A stretch of DNA of 64,000 bases. Source: Salipiger bermudensis. Lineage in GTDB: Bacteria > Pseudomonadota > Alphaproteobacteria > Rhodobacterales > Rhodobacteraceae. This document shows positions 8,818 to 17,427 of this stretch, one piece after another (the first letter of the stretch is position 1; every line of letters begins with the position of its first letter). The notes beneath the pieces are model-generated. The model had not been told where the DNA came from. It did not search any database and worked only from the letters and a program-made list of their open reading frames with translations. The position numbers and the translations under genes are program-made. The stretch spans positions 496,001 through 560,000 of the forward strand of contig NZ_JAIUZY010000004.1 in the NCBI RefSeq assembly GCF_020171625.1. Reading direction: 5' to 3'.

Positions 8818-9681
8818 TCAGCCCGCGTTGGTCTCGTCCTCCAGCAACGCAGCAAGCCCGGCACGGTAATCCGGATAGGACAGCGTCACCCCCAGATCTT
8901 CCTTGATGCGGCGGTTCGAGACCCGCTTGCTCTCGGCATAGAAGCTGCGCGCCATCGCCCCCATCTCTGCCTCGTCGAAGGGTTCCTCGGGCGGCGGCGC
9001 GAGACCGAGCAGCTCCGCCGCGTGCAGGATCACGTCTTGCGGCGGGGCGGGATCATCGTCGCAGACATTGTAGACCGCGCCGGGCGCGGGCTGGCCGATC
9101 GAGGCTTCGAGCACCCGTGCGATGTCCTCCACGTGGATGCGCGAGAACACCTGCCCCGGTTTAACGATGCGTCGCGCGGTCCCGGCCCGCACCTTGGCGA
9201 AGGGCCCGCGTCCGGGCCCGTAGATCCCGGCAAGGCGGAAGATGTGCAGCGGCAGGTCGGGGATGGCGCGCCACGCCTGTTCGGCGGCCAACCGCATCGC
9301 CCCGCGCCGCGTGCCGGGGGTGAGGGGTGTGTCCTCGTCGACCCAGCCGCCGCCATGGTCGCCATAGACCCCGGTGGTCGAGAGATATCCGACCCAGTCG
9401 AACTGCGCCGCGCGTTCGGCGATGGCGGCACCGCAGAGCCGCAGCGCCGGGTCGCCCTCGGCATCCGGCCCGGCCGAGATCAGCACGTGGCTCACCCGCC
9501 CCAGCGCCTCCTCCACAGCAGCGCGGTCCCAGAGCAGCGGCACGATGCCTTCTGCGCGAAGCCGTTCGGCCTTGTCGGGGTCGCGGGTGGTGCCGAGCAC
9601 CGTCCAGCCCTGCGGCAGCAAGTGCCGCGCCAGCGCCTGCGCCGAGTATCCATGTCCGAGCGAGAGAAGTCTCTTTGTCAT
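8818..9681 (-). CDS. SDR/NAD-dependent epimerase-like oxidoreductase (YeeZ-type)
   Basis: 287 residues. An N-terminal degenerate nucleotide-binding loop LSLGHGYSAQAL is followed by LSTTGVYGDHGGGWVDE and the FRLAGIYGPGRGP segment of extended or atypical SDR proteins of the YeeZ group. The canonical YxxxK appears degenerate. Substrate is unknown. The ATG at 9681 matches the family N-terminus (MTKRLLSLGHGYS), although its GGAGG sits only one base upstream, which is unusually close. It is divergent from the transglycosylase lipoprotein. Confidence 0.8.
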   Translation of the reverse strand: MTKRLLSLGHGYSAQALARHLLPQGWTVLGTTRDPDKAERLRAEGIVPLLWDRAAVEEALGRVSHVLISAGPDAEGDPALRLCGAAIAERAAQFDWVGYLSTTGVYGDHGGGWVDEDTPLTPGTRRGAMRLAAEQAWRAIPDLPLHIFRLAGIYGPGRGPFAKVRAGTARRIVKPGQVFSRIHVEDIARVLEASIGQPAPGAVYNVCDDDPAPPQDVILHAAELLGLAPPPEEPFDEAEMGAMARSFYAESKRVSNRRIKEDLGVTLSYPDYRAGLAALLEDETNAG

Positions 9682-9819
9682 GCCTCCAAAGTGAGTTCTG
9701 AGGCGGGAATATGCAAGCCGCCCGACGTGAGCGGCGCTTCGCGCATGATCCTGCCAAAGTATGGGCAAGCCCGGCGTGTCGCGCTAATCAAGGGTCACCC
9801 CGTTCTTGAGAGGTATCCC

Positions 9820-10296
9820 ATGCCGTGTCTGTCTCGCCGTGCCCTGATGGTGCTGATGCTCGGAGGGCTTGCCGCCTGCGGAACCCGCCAGGATGAGCCG
9901 GCCTCACGCAGCCACAACCCGCCGCTCTATCCAAACGAGACCCCGCAGCTGCGCAAGCAGATCAATCTCTGGTCGGATCACTACGAGGTCCCGCGCGCGC
10001 TCGTGCATCGGCTGGCCATCCGCGAGAGCAGCCACAATCCGGCGGCCCGCAACGGCCCCTATTACGGGCTGCTGCAGATCCTGCCGCAGACGGCGCGCAC
10101 GATGGGCTTTCGTGGAGCGCCGTCGGAGCTGCTGAACGCGGATACCAACCTGAAATACGGGGTGAAGTACCTCCGTGGGGCATGGCTTCTCTCCGACGGC
10201 AGCCATGACGAGGCGATCGGCTGGTACGCGCGCGGCTATTACTACGAAGCCAAGCGCCGTGGGATGCTTGTCGAGACCGGCCTGCGGTCAGGCTGA
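9820..10296 (+). CDS. Lytic transglycosylase (SLT domain) lipoprotein
   Basis: 158 residues. The N-terminus has a hydrophobic signal with lipobox LAAC, so it is probably a periplasm-facing lipoprotein. The SLT domain follows: AIRESSHNPAARNGPYYGLLQI, with the catalytic Glu in the RES motif, then AKR/GYYYEAK near the end. It cleaves peptidoglycan glycan strands with 1,6-anhydro product formation. The start ATG follows GAGAGG. The protein is short, essentially the catalytic domain only. Confidence 0.87.
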   Translation: MPCLSRRALMVLMLGGLAACGTRQDEPASRSHNPPLYPNETPQLRKQINLWSDHYEVPRALVHRLAIRESSHNPAARNGPYYGLLQILPQTARTMGFRGAPSELLNADTNLKYGVKYLRGAWLLSDGSHDEAIGWYARGYYYEAKRRGMLVETGLRSG

Positions 10297-10314
10297 GGCG
10301 CCCGCCCTGGCCCG

Positions 10315-11562
10315 TCACGTGACGGCCCGGAGCATTGCGGTGTTCGACTGGATGATGGTGTTGAGCTCGACGATCCGGGCCAGACGCGCCTCGATCTCGT
10401 CCTGCCCCGCATCCAGCTGATCGACGATGCCCGACAGCGAATCGCCCGACCCGTTGAGCGCCGCGCTTTCGATCTTGCACATCATCCGCGTCGAGCTGAG
10501 GCCGGTGACGTAGCGCTTCATGTCGAGCACGCTGCGGCCCAGGCGGGTCGCCTCGCTCTCGACGACCTTGAGCGCCTCTCCGGCGCTCTTGTGGAACATC
10601 TTGGCCTCGGCCTGCAGCGTCTCGCGGTCTTCGTTCAGGGCCGTGGTGTCCGGCGCGCTCTTGATGTCTTCCTCGAACAGCGTCGACATCTCGCGCTGCA
10701 TGATCGCCGCGCAGACGAGGAACTGGCCGCGCTCGATGGTCTCTCGCATCCGGACATAGGTGCTGTCCTTGCCCTCCACGAAGCTTGTCACCCAGCTTGC
10801 CATCTCGTCGAGCATGGAGCCGTAATTGACCGAGATCGCGCTGATCGGGCCGCCGGCATTCTCGAGCCGCGAGGCGAGGATGCGCATGTTCATCGGCACC
10901 GTCCGGATCATCTTGATGATCTCGGTCATGCGGTCGGTTTCTTCCCGGATCTGGCCGATGGTGCGCACCATGGTGAGGAACCGCTGCTGCTGGGGATCCA
11001 GAGGCAACCCGCAGCGCTTGGCGCGATCCTCGAGCTCGAGCGAGAGCACGGCGGACATGTAGGCATCGTAATCTTCGTAGCCAAGCTCGGGCAGTCGGGC
11101 GAGCAGCGTCTCGGCGCTGCGCGCCGCGGACACGCCATCCTCGAGTTCGGCCTGGCGCAGATCGGCGTACATATCCTTCATCTTGGTGAACAGGTCCGTA
11201 TGCGGCTTTATCCGGACCGACAGATACCCTCCGGCGATCGGCCAGGCCACGGCGAGCACCCAGTAATAGCGCCCGTCCTTCGACTGGTTCTTGACGTAGG
11301 CGGCGACCTGCTTGCCGGATTTGAGGCGGTCCCAGTAGATGTGGAACACGCCCTTCGGCATGTCGGGATGGCGCACAAGCTTGTGCGGGGCGCCCTTCAG
11401 CTCTTCCCAGCCGAAGCCGGAGATGCGGCGGAAAATGCTGTTGCCCTCGACGATGATCCCGCGTTCGTCGGTGCGGGAATAGAACATGCACGATGCCTCG
11501 AACGGCACCTCGCCCATGCCACCGCGGCTTTGGGATACGAGCTGGGAATCATGCTGGGTCAT
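10315..11562 (-). CDS. PAS-domain protein related to chemotaxis/aerotaxis sensors
   Basis: 415 residues. The PAS domain (about 20-130) resembles Aer: RTDERGIIVEGNSIF, GAPHKLVRHPDMPKGVF and YYWVLAVAWPI. The rest is helical (about 135-415), ending in a coiled-coil-like stretch. I see no transmembrane segment, no MCP signalling hairpin tip and no kinase or cyclase domain. It may be a soluble redox or oxygen sensor that acts through a partner. The ATG at 11562 follows GAGG at 5-base spacing. Confidence 0.72.
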   Translation of the reverse strand: MTQHDSQLVSQSRGGMGEVPFEASCMFYSRTDERGIIVEGNSIFRRISGFGWEELKGAPHKLVRHPDMPKGVFHIYWDRLKSGKQVAAYVKNQSKDGRYYWVLAVAWPIAGGYLSVRIKPHTDLFTKMKDMYADLRQAELEDGVSAARSAETLLARLPELGYEDYDAYMSAVLSLELEDRAKRCGLPLDPQQQRFLTMVRTIGQIREETDRMTEIIKMIRTVPMNMRILASRLENAGGPISAISVNYGSMLDEMASWVTSFVEGKDSTYVRMRETIERGQFLVCAAIMQREMSTLFEEDIKSAPDTTALNEDRETLQAEAKMFHKSAGEALKVVESEATRLGRSVLDMKRYVTGLSSTRMMCKIESAALNGSGDSLSGIVDQLDAGQDEIEARLARIVELNTIIQSNTAMLRAVT

Positions 11563-11625
11563 CGGTGCCTCGTGCCTCAGGACGCAATCGTCCCGACCTT
11601 GCACGCAGCTCCCTTTCCAAAAGCT

Positions 11626-11663
11626 GAACGCGGGCGCTTTTGACGCCCGCGTTCCGCATTTTT
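11626..11663 (-). terminator. Terminator of the ABC importer operon
   Basis: Perfect 11-bp stem GAACGCGGGCG / CGCCCGCGTTC. On the minus strand it is followed by a short T run (AGCTTTTGG). It lies 24 bases beyond the last permease gene. Confidence 0.75.
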
Positions 11664-11686
11664 CGTTGCCTTGTGCCGGGGGCGGG

Positions 11687-12877
11687 TCAGCCCGGGCTCA
11701 TGCCCCTCAGCCGTTCCGAGCGGCGGCGCAGCAGTTCGACCGTGCTCAGCAGCAGGATCGAGATCCCCACGAGGATCGTCGCCGCGGCAAGGATGGTGGG
11801 CGAGATCTGCTCGCGCAGGCCGGTGAACATCTGCCACGGCAGGGTCTGCAATTCGGCCGACCCGATGAACAGCACCACCACGACCTCGTCGAAGGAGGTG
11901 ATGAAGGCGAACAGGCCGCCCGAGATCACGCCCGGCAGGATCAGCGGCATCTGCACCCGGAAGAAGGTGGTGACCGGGTTGGCGCCCATGTTGGCCGCGG
12001 CCCGGGTCAGCGAGCGGTCAAAGCCCACCAGCGTCGCGGTCACGGTGATGATCACGAACGGAATGCCCAGCACGGCATGGGCCAGAACGACCCCCCAGTA
12101 GGTGCCGACGATGCCGATCTTGGAGTAGAAGAAGTACATGCCGGTTGCCGAGATGATTAGCGGCACGATCATCGGCGAGATCAGGATCGCCATGATGGCG
12201 CGCTTGCCGGGCACGTGGCTCTGGCTCAGGCCGATGGCGGCCAGCGTCCCGAGCGAGACCGAGATCAGCGTTGCCACGGGGGCGATGAGCAGCGAGTTCT
12301 TCACCGCCCGGGTCCATTCCGGGTTGGTCAGGAAGTCGCGGTAGTGCCTCAGGGAGTAGCCATCGGGATCGAAGCGCAGCATTTCTGGGGTGAAGGTGAA
12401 GAAGTTCTCGGCGTTGAACGAGAGCGGCATCACCACGATGATCGGAGTGATCAGGAACACGAAGATCGCGCCGCAGATCACCCGGAAGGCATAGTGCCAG
12501 AGCACCTGCCCGGGGGTGAGGTAGGGCACCAGCTTCTCGCGGTAGCGGCCGAAGCCGACCCAGTAGGAGAACCAGCCGAAGAACCAGCCGAACAGCGCCC
12601 CGACCACGAGGCCGGGAATCCCTCCCAGCAGGAAGCCCACCGCGGCAAAGACCGCGATCAGGCCCCAGCGCGCGGGCTTCTCGTTGCTCTCTCCCAGCAC
12701 CGAGACGACCAGGAAGCCGATTGCGGCCATGATGACCGCGCCGGCGACGATGCCCAGAAGGCTCGAGCCGTTGGCAGCGCCGACGAAGATGCCTGCAAAG
12801 GCGCCCGCGGCGGCCAGCACCGGCAGGGTGAAGGAGAGGGGTTTCTCTTCCACGGGTGTGAGGATCACGTCGTTCAT
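11687..12877 (-). CDS. ABC transporter permease, PotC-like, with extended N-terminus
   Basis: 396 residues. The C-terminal ~260 residues form a typical MetI-type permease with the EAA-like loop AAANMGANPVTTFFRVQMPLILPG. About 120 extra N-terminal residues contain three or four additional hydrophobic segments (about 17-60, 71-110), unlike the ~260-residue PotC norm. It is the last gene of a four-gene importer operon, 4 bases behind the other permease. The likely substrate is a polyamine or other small cationic amine. Inner membrane. Confidence 0.85.
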   Translation of the reverse strand: MNDVILTPVEEKPLSFTLPVLAAAGAFAGIFVGAANGSSLLGIVAGAVIMAAIGFLVVSVLGESNEKPARWGLIAVFAAVGFLLGGIPGLVVGALFGWFFGWFSYWVGFGRYREKLVPYLTPGQVLWHYAFRVICGAIFVFLITPIIVVMPLSFNAENFFTFTPEMLRFDPDGYSLRHYRDFLTNPEWTRAVKNSLLIAPVATLISVSLGTLAAIGLSQSHVPGKRAIMAILISPMIVPLIISATGMYFFYSKIGIVGTYWGVVLAHAVLGIPFVIITVTATLVGFDRSLTRAAANMGANPVTTFFRVQMPLILPGVISGGLFAFITSFDEVVVVLFIGSAELQTLPWQMFTGLREQISPTILAAATILVGISILLLSTVELLRRRSERLRGMSPG

Positions 12878-12881
12878 TGCC

Positions 12882-14573
12882 TTACCCCAGCTTCACGTTG
12901 TCGATGCCGACGATGCGGTCGTAGGCCCAGTAGAGGATCAGCACCACCGCCAGCAGGATTGCCCCCAGCGCGGCCGCGAGGCCCCAGTTGAGCGAGGACG
13001 AGATGTGGTAGGCGATCCGGTTCGAGATGAATGTCCCGGTGGTGCCACCGACGATCTCGGGGGTGATGTAGTAGCCGATCGACAGGATGAACACGAGGAT
13101 CGACCCCGCCCCGATCCCGGGGATCGACTGCGGGAAATAGACCCGCCAGAAGGTCGTCCAGTTGGTCGCGCCGAGCGATTTCGCGGCCCGCACGTAAGAG
13201 GGCGGGATGGTCGACATCACCGAGTACATCGGCAGGATCATGAACGGCAGCAGAATGTGGGTCATCGCCACGATGGTGCCGAACTGGTTGTTGATCATGG
13301 TCAGGCGCGAGTCGTCCGCGACCAGCCCGATCCACACCAGCACGTCGTTGATGACGCCCTGCTGCTGCAGCATCACCTTCCACGCCGAGGTGCGCACCAG
13401 CAGCGAGGTCCAGAACGGTAGCAGCACGAGGATCATCAGCAGGTTGGCGCTGCGCATCGGCAGGTTCGACAGGATGTAGGCCACCGGGTAGCCCAGCAGA
13501 ATGCAGCTGAACGTGATGACGAGCGACATGAACAGCGTGCGTTGGAACAGCAGCATGTAGATCTGCTGGTTCTCGGGCCGCGCCTCGATGCCGTCCGGCG
13601 TCAGCTGCATGTCGATCGAGTTGAGGAAGTAGCCCGAGGTGTAGTTGGGGCTGTAGAGCTTGATGGTGCGCCAGATCGGCGGCTCCATCCAGTCTTCATC
13701 GACCTCCTCGAAGCCATCGAGGAACGAGACGGTTTCAAAATCCGGGCTGGCGACCAGCGCGGCGGCGGCCTGCAGCATGTCGGCGCGCGGCCCGGAATAG
13801 GATGACACGTCGCCGCTCGAAAGATCCTGATAGAGGGCCGTATGGACGGCCGACCAGGGCTCTTCGTCGAGCAGGTTGTCCCGCTCCTCATCCTGGGTGT
13901 ACTCGGCGAAGACGGCAAACTCGCGCGCCGTCCGCGGCAGGATGTCGGCGGTGCCCTCGCTCAGTTCAAAGGACGGCTGCCGCCCCTCCTCGCCTTCGGC
14001 GACCCATTCCTGCTGCTCGGCGAGCCACTCGGGATCGCCCATCAGCTCGAGCCAGGGCAGCGCCTCGTCCCAGTTCTCGTCGAGATCCTCGAACTGGTCC
14101 TGGTAGACTTCGCCGATATCGTCGAGCCCGCGGCCCGACTTGCGGAACAGCGAGGAGGCGCCGGTCAGCTCGTAGTTGAGGCGCGTGCCGAGGCGGGTGT
14201 GTTCCTTGCGCTCTGCGGCGAGGAAAATGTCGTAATAGGCGGCCTCGAAGGCGGCCTCGGGCGGCATCCCTTCGCCGTCCCAGCTGCCCAGCTCCTCGGT
14301 GGTGAGGGGCAGCGTCTCGGACACGATCTGGTTCTCGACCGAGCGGAACAGCATGTCGGCGATCGGCGCGATGAAGGTGATCAGCACGAAAAGCAGCAGC
14401 GGCGCGATCAGCATCAGCGCTCGCATCTTCTGACGGCGCAGCGCCCGAGAAAGGCTCTTCTTCAGAGGCGTCCCGTCGGCGGCCAGCATCGGGCCGGAGG
14501 TCTTTTGTGCCTGGCGCAGCGCGTTGTCTGGCGTCGGCCCGTCGAATGTATCTGGCCCAGTGGCGTCGCTCAT
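12882..14573 (-). CDS. ABC transporter permease, PotB-like, with large periplasmic insert
   Basis: 563 residues against about 290 for PotB. TM1 is at about 52-76. Residues ~80-340 form an acidic, non-hydrophobic insert, presumably periplasmic. The MetI-type core then follows, with an EAA loop (AAKSLGATNWTTFWRVYFPQSIPG). It pairs with the downstream permease. The insert may contact the binding protein, which is inference. The gene lies 103 bases downstream of the binding-protein gene, with a hairpin between them. Confidence 0.85.
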   Translation of the reverse strand: MSDATGPDTFDGPTPDNALRQAQKTSGPMLAADGTPLKKSLSRALRRQKMRALMLIAPLLLFVLITFIAPIADMLFRSVENQIVSETLPLTTEELGSWDGEGMPPEAAFEAAYYDIFLAAERKEHTRLGTRLNYELTGASSLFRKSGRGLDDIGEVYQDQFEDLDENWDEALPWLELMGDPEWLAEQQEWVAEGEEGRQPSFELSEGTADILPRTAREFAVFAEYTQDEERDNLLDEEPWSAVHTALYQDLSSGDVSSYSGPRADMLQAAAALVASPDFETVSFLDGFEEVDEDWMEPPIWRTIKLYSPNYTSGYFLNSIDMQLTPDGIEARPENQQIYMLLFQRTLFMSLVITFSCILLGYPVAYILSNLPMRSANLLMILVLLPFWTSLLVRTSAWKVMLQQQGVINDVLVWIGLVADDSRLTMINNQFGTIVAMTHILLPFMILPMYSVMSTIPPSYVRAAKSLGATNWTTFWRVYFPQSIPGIGAGSILVFILSIGYYITPEIVGGTTGTFISNRIAYHISSSLNWGLAAALGAILLAVVLILYWAYDRIVGIDNVKLG

Positions 14574-14633
14574 GCGGATGTGGTCCCCGTTGGATCTGCG
14601 TCTTTGATGCGCATTTGATTTATCTAGGGTGGA

Positions 14634-14652
14634 GGGGGGCCACGCGGCCCCC
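14634..14652 (-). other. Intercistronic hairpin behind the binding-protein gene
   Basis: GGGGGCC / GGCCCCC with loop ACGC, between the solute-binding protein and first permease genes. Such hairpins typically stabilise or partly terminate the message so the binding protein is made in excess. Function here is inferred. Confidence 0.5.
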
Positions 14653-14676
14653 TTCCCTGTCGCTCAGCTCAGGCGC

Positions 14677-15783
14677 TTATTGCGCGAGCCAGGCCTGGAA
14701 CTTCGCGTCGATGTCGTCGCGGTAGTCAGCCCAGAACTCGTAGTTGTAGAGCAGCGTGTTGGAGGCGTTCTCCGGATCGGTCGGCATGTGCTGTGCCATC
14801 TCGATGCCCAGCTCTGCGTGCTGGCCGACAAGCGGTGCCGAGGACTGGCGCGCCGGACCGTAGGAGATGTAGGCGGCCTGATCGGCCAGACGCTGGGTGT
14901 CGGTGGCGAACTTCACGAAGTCCTTCACGCGCGCCAGGCGATCTTCCGGAAGACCGGTCGGGATGATCCAGCCATCAAGGTCGAACACCTGCATGTCCCA
15001 GAGCATCGCCACCGGCTGATCCTGCTCCTCGATCACCGAGAACAGACGGCCGTTATAGGTCGAGCCCATGATGACTTCGCCGTCGGCGAGCAGCTGCGGC
15101 GTGTCGGCACCGGCGGACCACCAGACGACGTTGTCCTTGATGGTGTCGAGCTTGGCGAGCGCCTGGTCCTGGCCCTCGGCGGTCTCGAGCACGTCGTAGA
15201 TGTCTTCCTTGGCGACGCCGTCGCAGTAGAGCGCCCACTCCATGTTGTTGATCGGGCGCTTCTCGAGCGACCGCTTGCCCGGATAGGCTTCGAGGTCGAA
15301 GATCGCGCAGATGTCGGTCGGGGCGGTGTCGCCGACAAGGTCGGTGCGGTAGCCCACGGTGGTCGAGTAGACGATCTGCGGGATGAAGCAGTCGGAGACG
15401 ATCATGTCGCCGAAATCATCCTCGGCGGACGTGCCGTCGGGCGCTTCGGCCAGCAGCTCGTCGGGATCGTATTCCATCGCCAGACCTTCGTCGCACAGGC
15501 GCATGGCGTCGGAGGCCACCACGTCAACGAGATCCCAGGTGATGTTGCCGGCTTCGTTCATGGCGCGCAACTTGGCCACGGCCTCGTTCGAGCTCTCGTC
15601 CCAGGAGATGCTCACCTCGGGGTGCATCTCGGCATAGGGCTTGGCGTAGGCATTGTCTTGGCTGGCCTGATAAGCGCCCCCCCAGGACACCAGCGTCATG
15701 CTGTCCGCCATGTCCTGTGCGGCCACTGCACCGGCAGCGACGGTCAGGGCCGTAGAGGCCATAAGTGTCTTGGTCAGTTTCAT
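14677..15783 (-). CDS. ABC transporter solute-binding protein, PotD-like
   Basis: 368 residues. A Sec signal peptide (MKLTKTLMASTALTVAAGAVAAQ) precedes a mature family 1 extracellular binding protein; the segment LVSWGGAYQASQ is typical of PotD/PotF relatives. It captures substrate in the periplasm for the two downstream permeases. The ATG at 15783 follows GGGAG with a 6-base spacer. Ligand is not determined by the sequence. Polyamine is the family default, but the divergent ectoine-hydrolase-like operon suggests an alternative compatible-solute-like ligand. Confidence 0.87.
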   Translation of the reverse strand: MKLTKTLMASTALTVAAGAVAAQDMADSMTLVSWGGAYQASQDNAYAKPYAEMHPEVSISWDESSNEAVAKLRAMNEAGNITWDLVDVVASDAMRLCDEGLAMEYDPDELLAEAPDGTSAEDDFGDMIVSDCFIPQIVYSTTVGYRTDLVGDTAPTDICAIFDLEAYPGKRSLEKRPINNMEWALYCDGVAKEDIYDVLETAEGQDQALAKLDTIKDNVVWWSAGADTPQLLADGEVIMGSTYNGRLFSVIEEQDQPVAMLWDMQVFDLDGWIIPTGLPEDRLARVKDFVKFATDTQRLADQAAYISYGPARQSSAPLVGQHAELGIEMAQHMPTDPENASNTLLYNYEFWADYRDDIDAKFQAWLAQ

Positions 15784-15833
15784 TGGTAACTCCCTTTTCA
15801 ACCCGTCGTATTGAGAGGACGGCCCCCGGGTTT

Positions 15834-15864
15834 CGGTACCGGCCTCGTGGTGCTTGCCGTACCG
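15834..15864 (-). other. Intercistronic hairpin between ATPase and binding-protein genes
   Basis: Imperfect inverted repeat CGGTACCGGC / GCCGTACCG with one bulge, inside the 122-base gap. It may set relative expression of the two genes. Confidence 0.4.
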
Positions 15865-15905
15865 ACGATGATCCGCAGATCCGCCGGTTCCGGCAAATCA
15901 CAAAT

Positions 15906-17006
15906 CTACTGAGCGTCCAGCGCCCGGCAATCTTCGGGCATCCAGCCGATGGTGACCTCGTCGCCCGGCCTCAGCCGGACCTGGTCGGGCCGGTTGCGCG
16001 TCTTGATGACGAAATCCTCGTTTCCGGCAACGCTCAGCCGCGTCCGGAAGATGTCGCCCATGTAGATGAATTCCTTCACCTTCGCCTTAAGCGTATGGGC
16101 GCTCTCGCCAAGATCGGGATTGACCTCGACCCGCTCGGGCCGGATCGACACGCGGGTGCGTTCGCCGACCTTGCTGACGTTGACCGGAACGGCGTCGATC
16201 ACCTCGCCACCGTCAAGCTGGACCGTGCAGCGCCCGCCGCTGATCTCCTTCACCACGCCCTCGAGCGTGTTGTTCTCGCCGATGAACTGCGCCACGAAGC
16301 TGTTCTGCGGCGCTTCGTACAGCTCGTCGGGCGGTGCGAGCTGCTGGATGCGGCCGTCGTCGAACACGGCGACGCGGTCCGACATCGTCAGCGCTTCGGT
16401 CTGGTCGTGGGTCACGTAGACCACGGTGATGCCCAGACGGTGCGCGAGGTCGGTGATCTCGAACTGCATCTTCTCGCGAAGCTGCTTGTCGAGCGCGCCG
16501 AGCGGCTCGTCCATGAGCACCAGCTCGGGCTCGAAGACCAGCGCCCGCGCCAGCGCGATCCGCTGCTGCTGGCCGCCCGAAAGCTGCGCCGGACGGCGGC
16601 CTCCGAAGGCGCCCATCTCGACCATGTCGAGCGCGCGCATCACCTTCTTCTCCCGCTCGGATTTGCCAATCTTGCGCACTTCCAAGGGGAAGGACAGGTT
16701 CTCGGCGACGGTCATGTGGGGGAAGAGCGCGTAGTTCTGGAAGACCATCCCGATGCCGCGCTTGTGTGGCGGGATGTTGTTGATGCTGACCCCGTCGAGC
16801 TTGATCTCGCCATGGGTGGCGGTCTCGAACCCTGCCAGCATCATCAGGCAGGTGGTCTTGCCCGATCCGGACGGCCCGAGCATGGTCAGGAACTCGCCCT
16901 TGGGCATGTTGAGGTTCAGGTCTTTGACGACGAGTGTCTCGCCATCATAACTTTTCTGAACACGTTCGAAGGCGACGAACGCGTCGCTTGTCCCGGTATC
17001 TGGCAA
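15906..17006 (-). CDS. ABC transporter ATP-binding protein, PotA-like
   Basis: 366 residues. Walker A GPSGSGKTT (about 40-48), signature LSGGQQQRIALARAL, Walker B LVLMDEPLGALD and H-loop YVTHDQTEAL are intact. A C-terminal TOBE domain follows. It energises the importer from the cytoplasmic face. I place the start at a TTG (17006), preceded by GGGGAG with a 6-base spacer; no better ATG is available upstream of the conserved N-terminus. First gene of the operon, divergent from the doeA-like gene. Confidence 0.9.
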   Translation of the reverse strand: MPDTGTSDAFVAFERVQKSYDGETLVVKDLNLNMPKGEFLTMLGPSGSGKTTCLMMLAGFETATHGEIKLDGVSINNIPPHKRGIGMVFQNYALFPHMTVAENLSFPLEVRKIGKSEREKKVMRALDMVEMGAFGGRRPAQLSGGQQQRIALARALVFEPELVLMDEPLGALDKQLREKMQFEITDLAHRLGITVVYVTHDQTEALTMSDRVAVFDDGRIQQLAPPDELYEAPQNSFVAQFIGENNTLEGVVKEISGGRCTVQLDGGEVIDAVPVNVSKVGERTRVSIRPERVEVNPDLGESAHTLKAKVKEFIYMGDIFRTRLSVAGNEDFVIKTRNRPDQVRLRPGDEVTIGWMPEDCRALDAQ

Positions 17007-17427
17007 ATCCGGCTCCCCGTTGATGTCTCGCGGATTGTCCCCGCTGTCTTGTGGGTCAAACTAAACCGCGTCCGACCACGTCTTGCAACCGCATAGACGC
17101 CAGACAAAGCCTAGCCCCCGCAACACGGGAGATCTGGTCCTGAAAACGGCACTTCACAGCCAAAACCGCCACTTCCGCTGCCATATCCGGTCTATTCGGC
17201 TGCACGAGTCGGGACATCTTACGCTACGGAACCCAACCCCTCGCGGCCGCCCGCGCGGCCATTTTCGGGAATTTCGAGGCGTTTCGGTGCCACAAGTGCA
17301 CAACTCGTAACCACAAGCGCGCAATTTCAGCGCTCCCATCCCATGAGCGACGCGGGATGTCGGTTTTTGACAGCCAGAGTTGTGCACAACTGTCTAGCTG
17401 GGGCGAAGACCACCCCCGGAGACCGCC
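17007..17427. promoter_or_regulatory. 421-bp divergent promoter region between importer and hydrolase operons
   Basis: No coding sequence is seen. The region must hold both divergent promoters. It contains the 10-mer GTGCACAACT twice in the same orientation, 86 bases apart (17296-17305 and 17382-17391). The second copy is part of a perfect 14-bp palindrome. These are the best regulator-site candidates here. Confidence 0.5.
17378..17391. promoter_or_regulatory. Candidate GntR operator, 14-bp perfect palindrome
   Basis: AGTTGTGCACAACT lies 37 bases upstream of the hydrolase start. Its right half recurs at 17296-17305. The GntR-family gene at the end of the same operon is the natural candidate to bind it; this is inference from position and symmetry. 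Confidence 0.45.
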
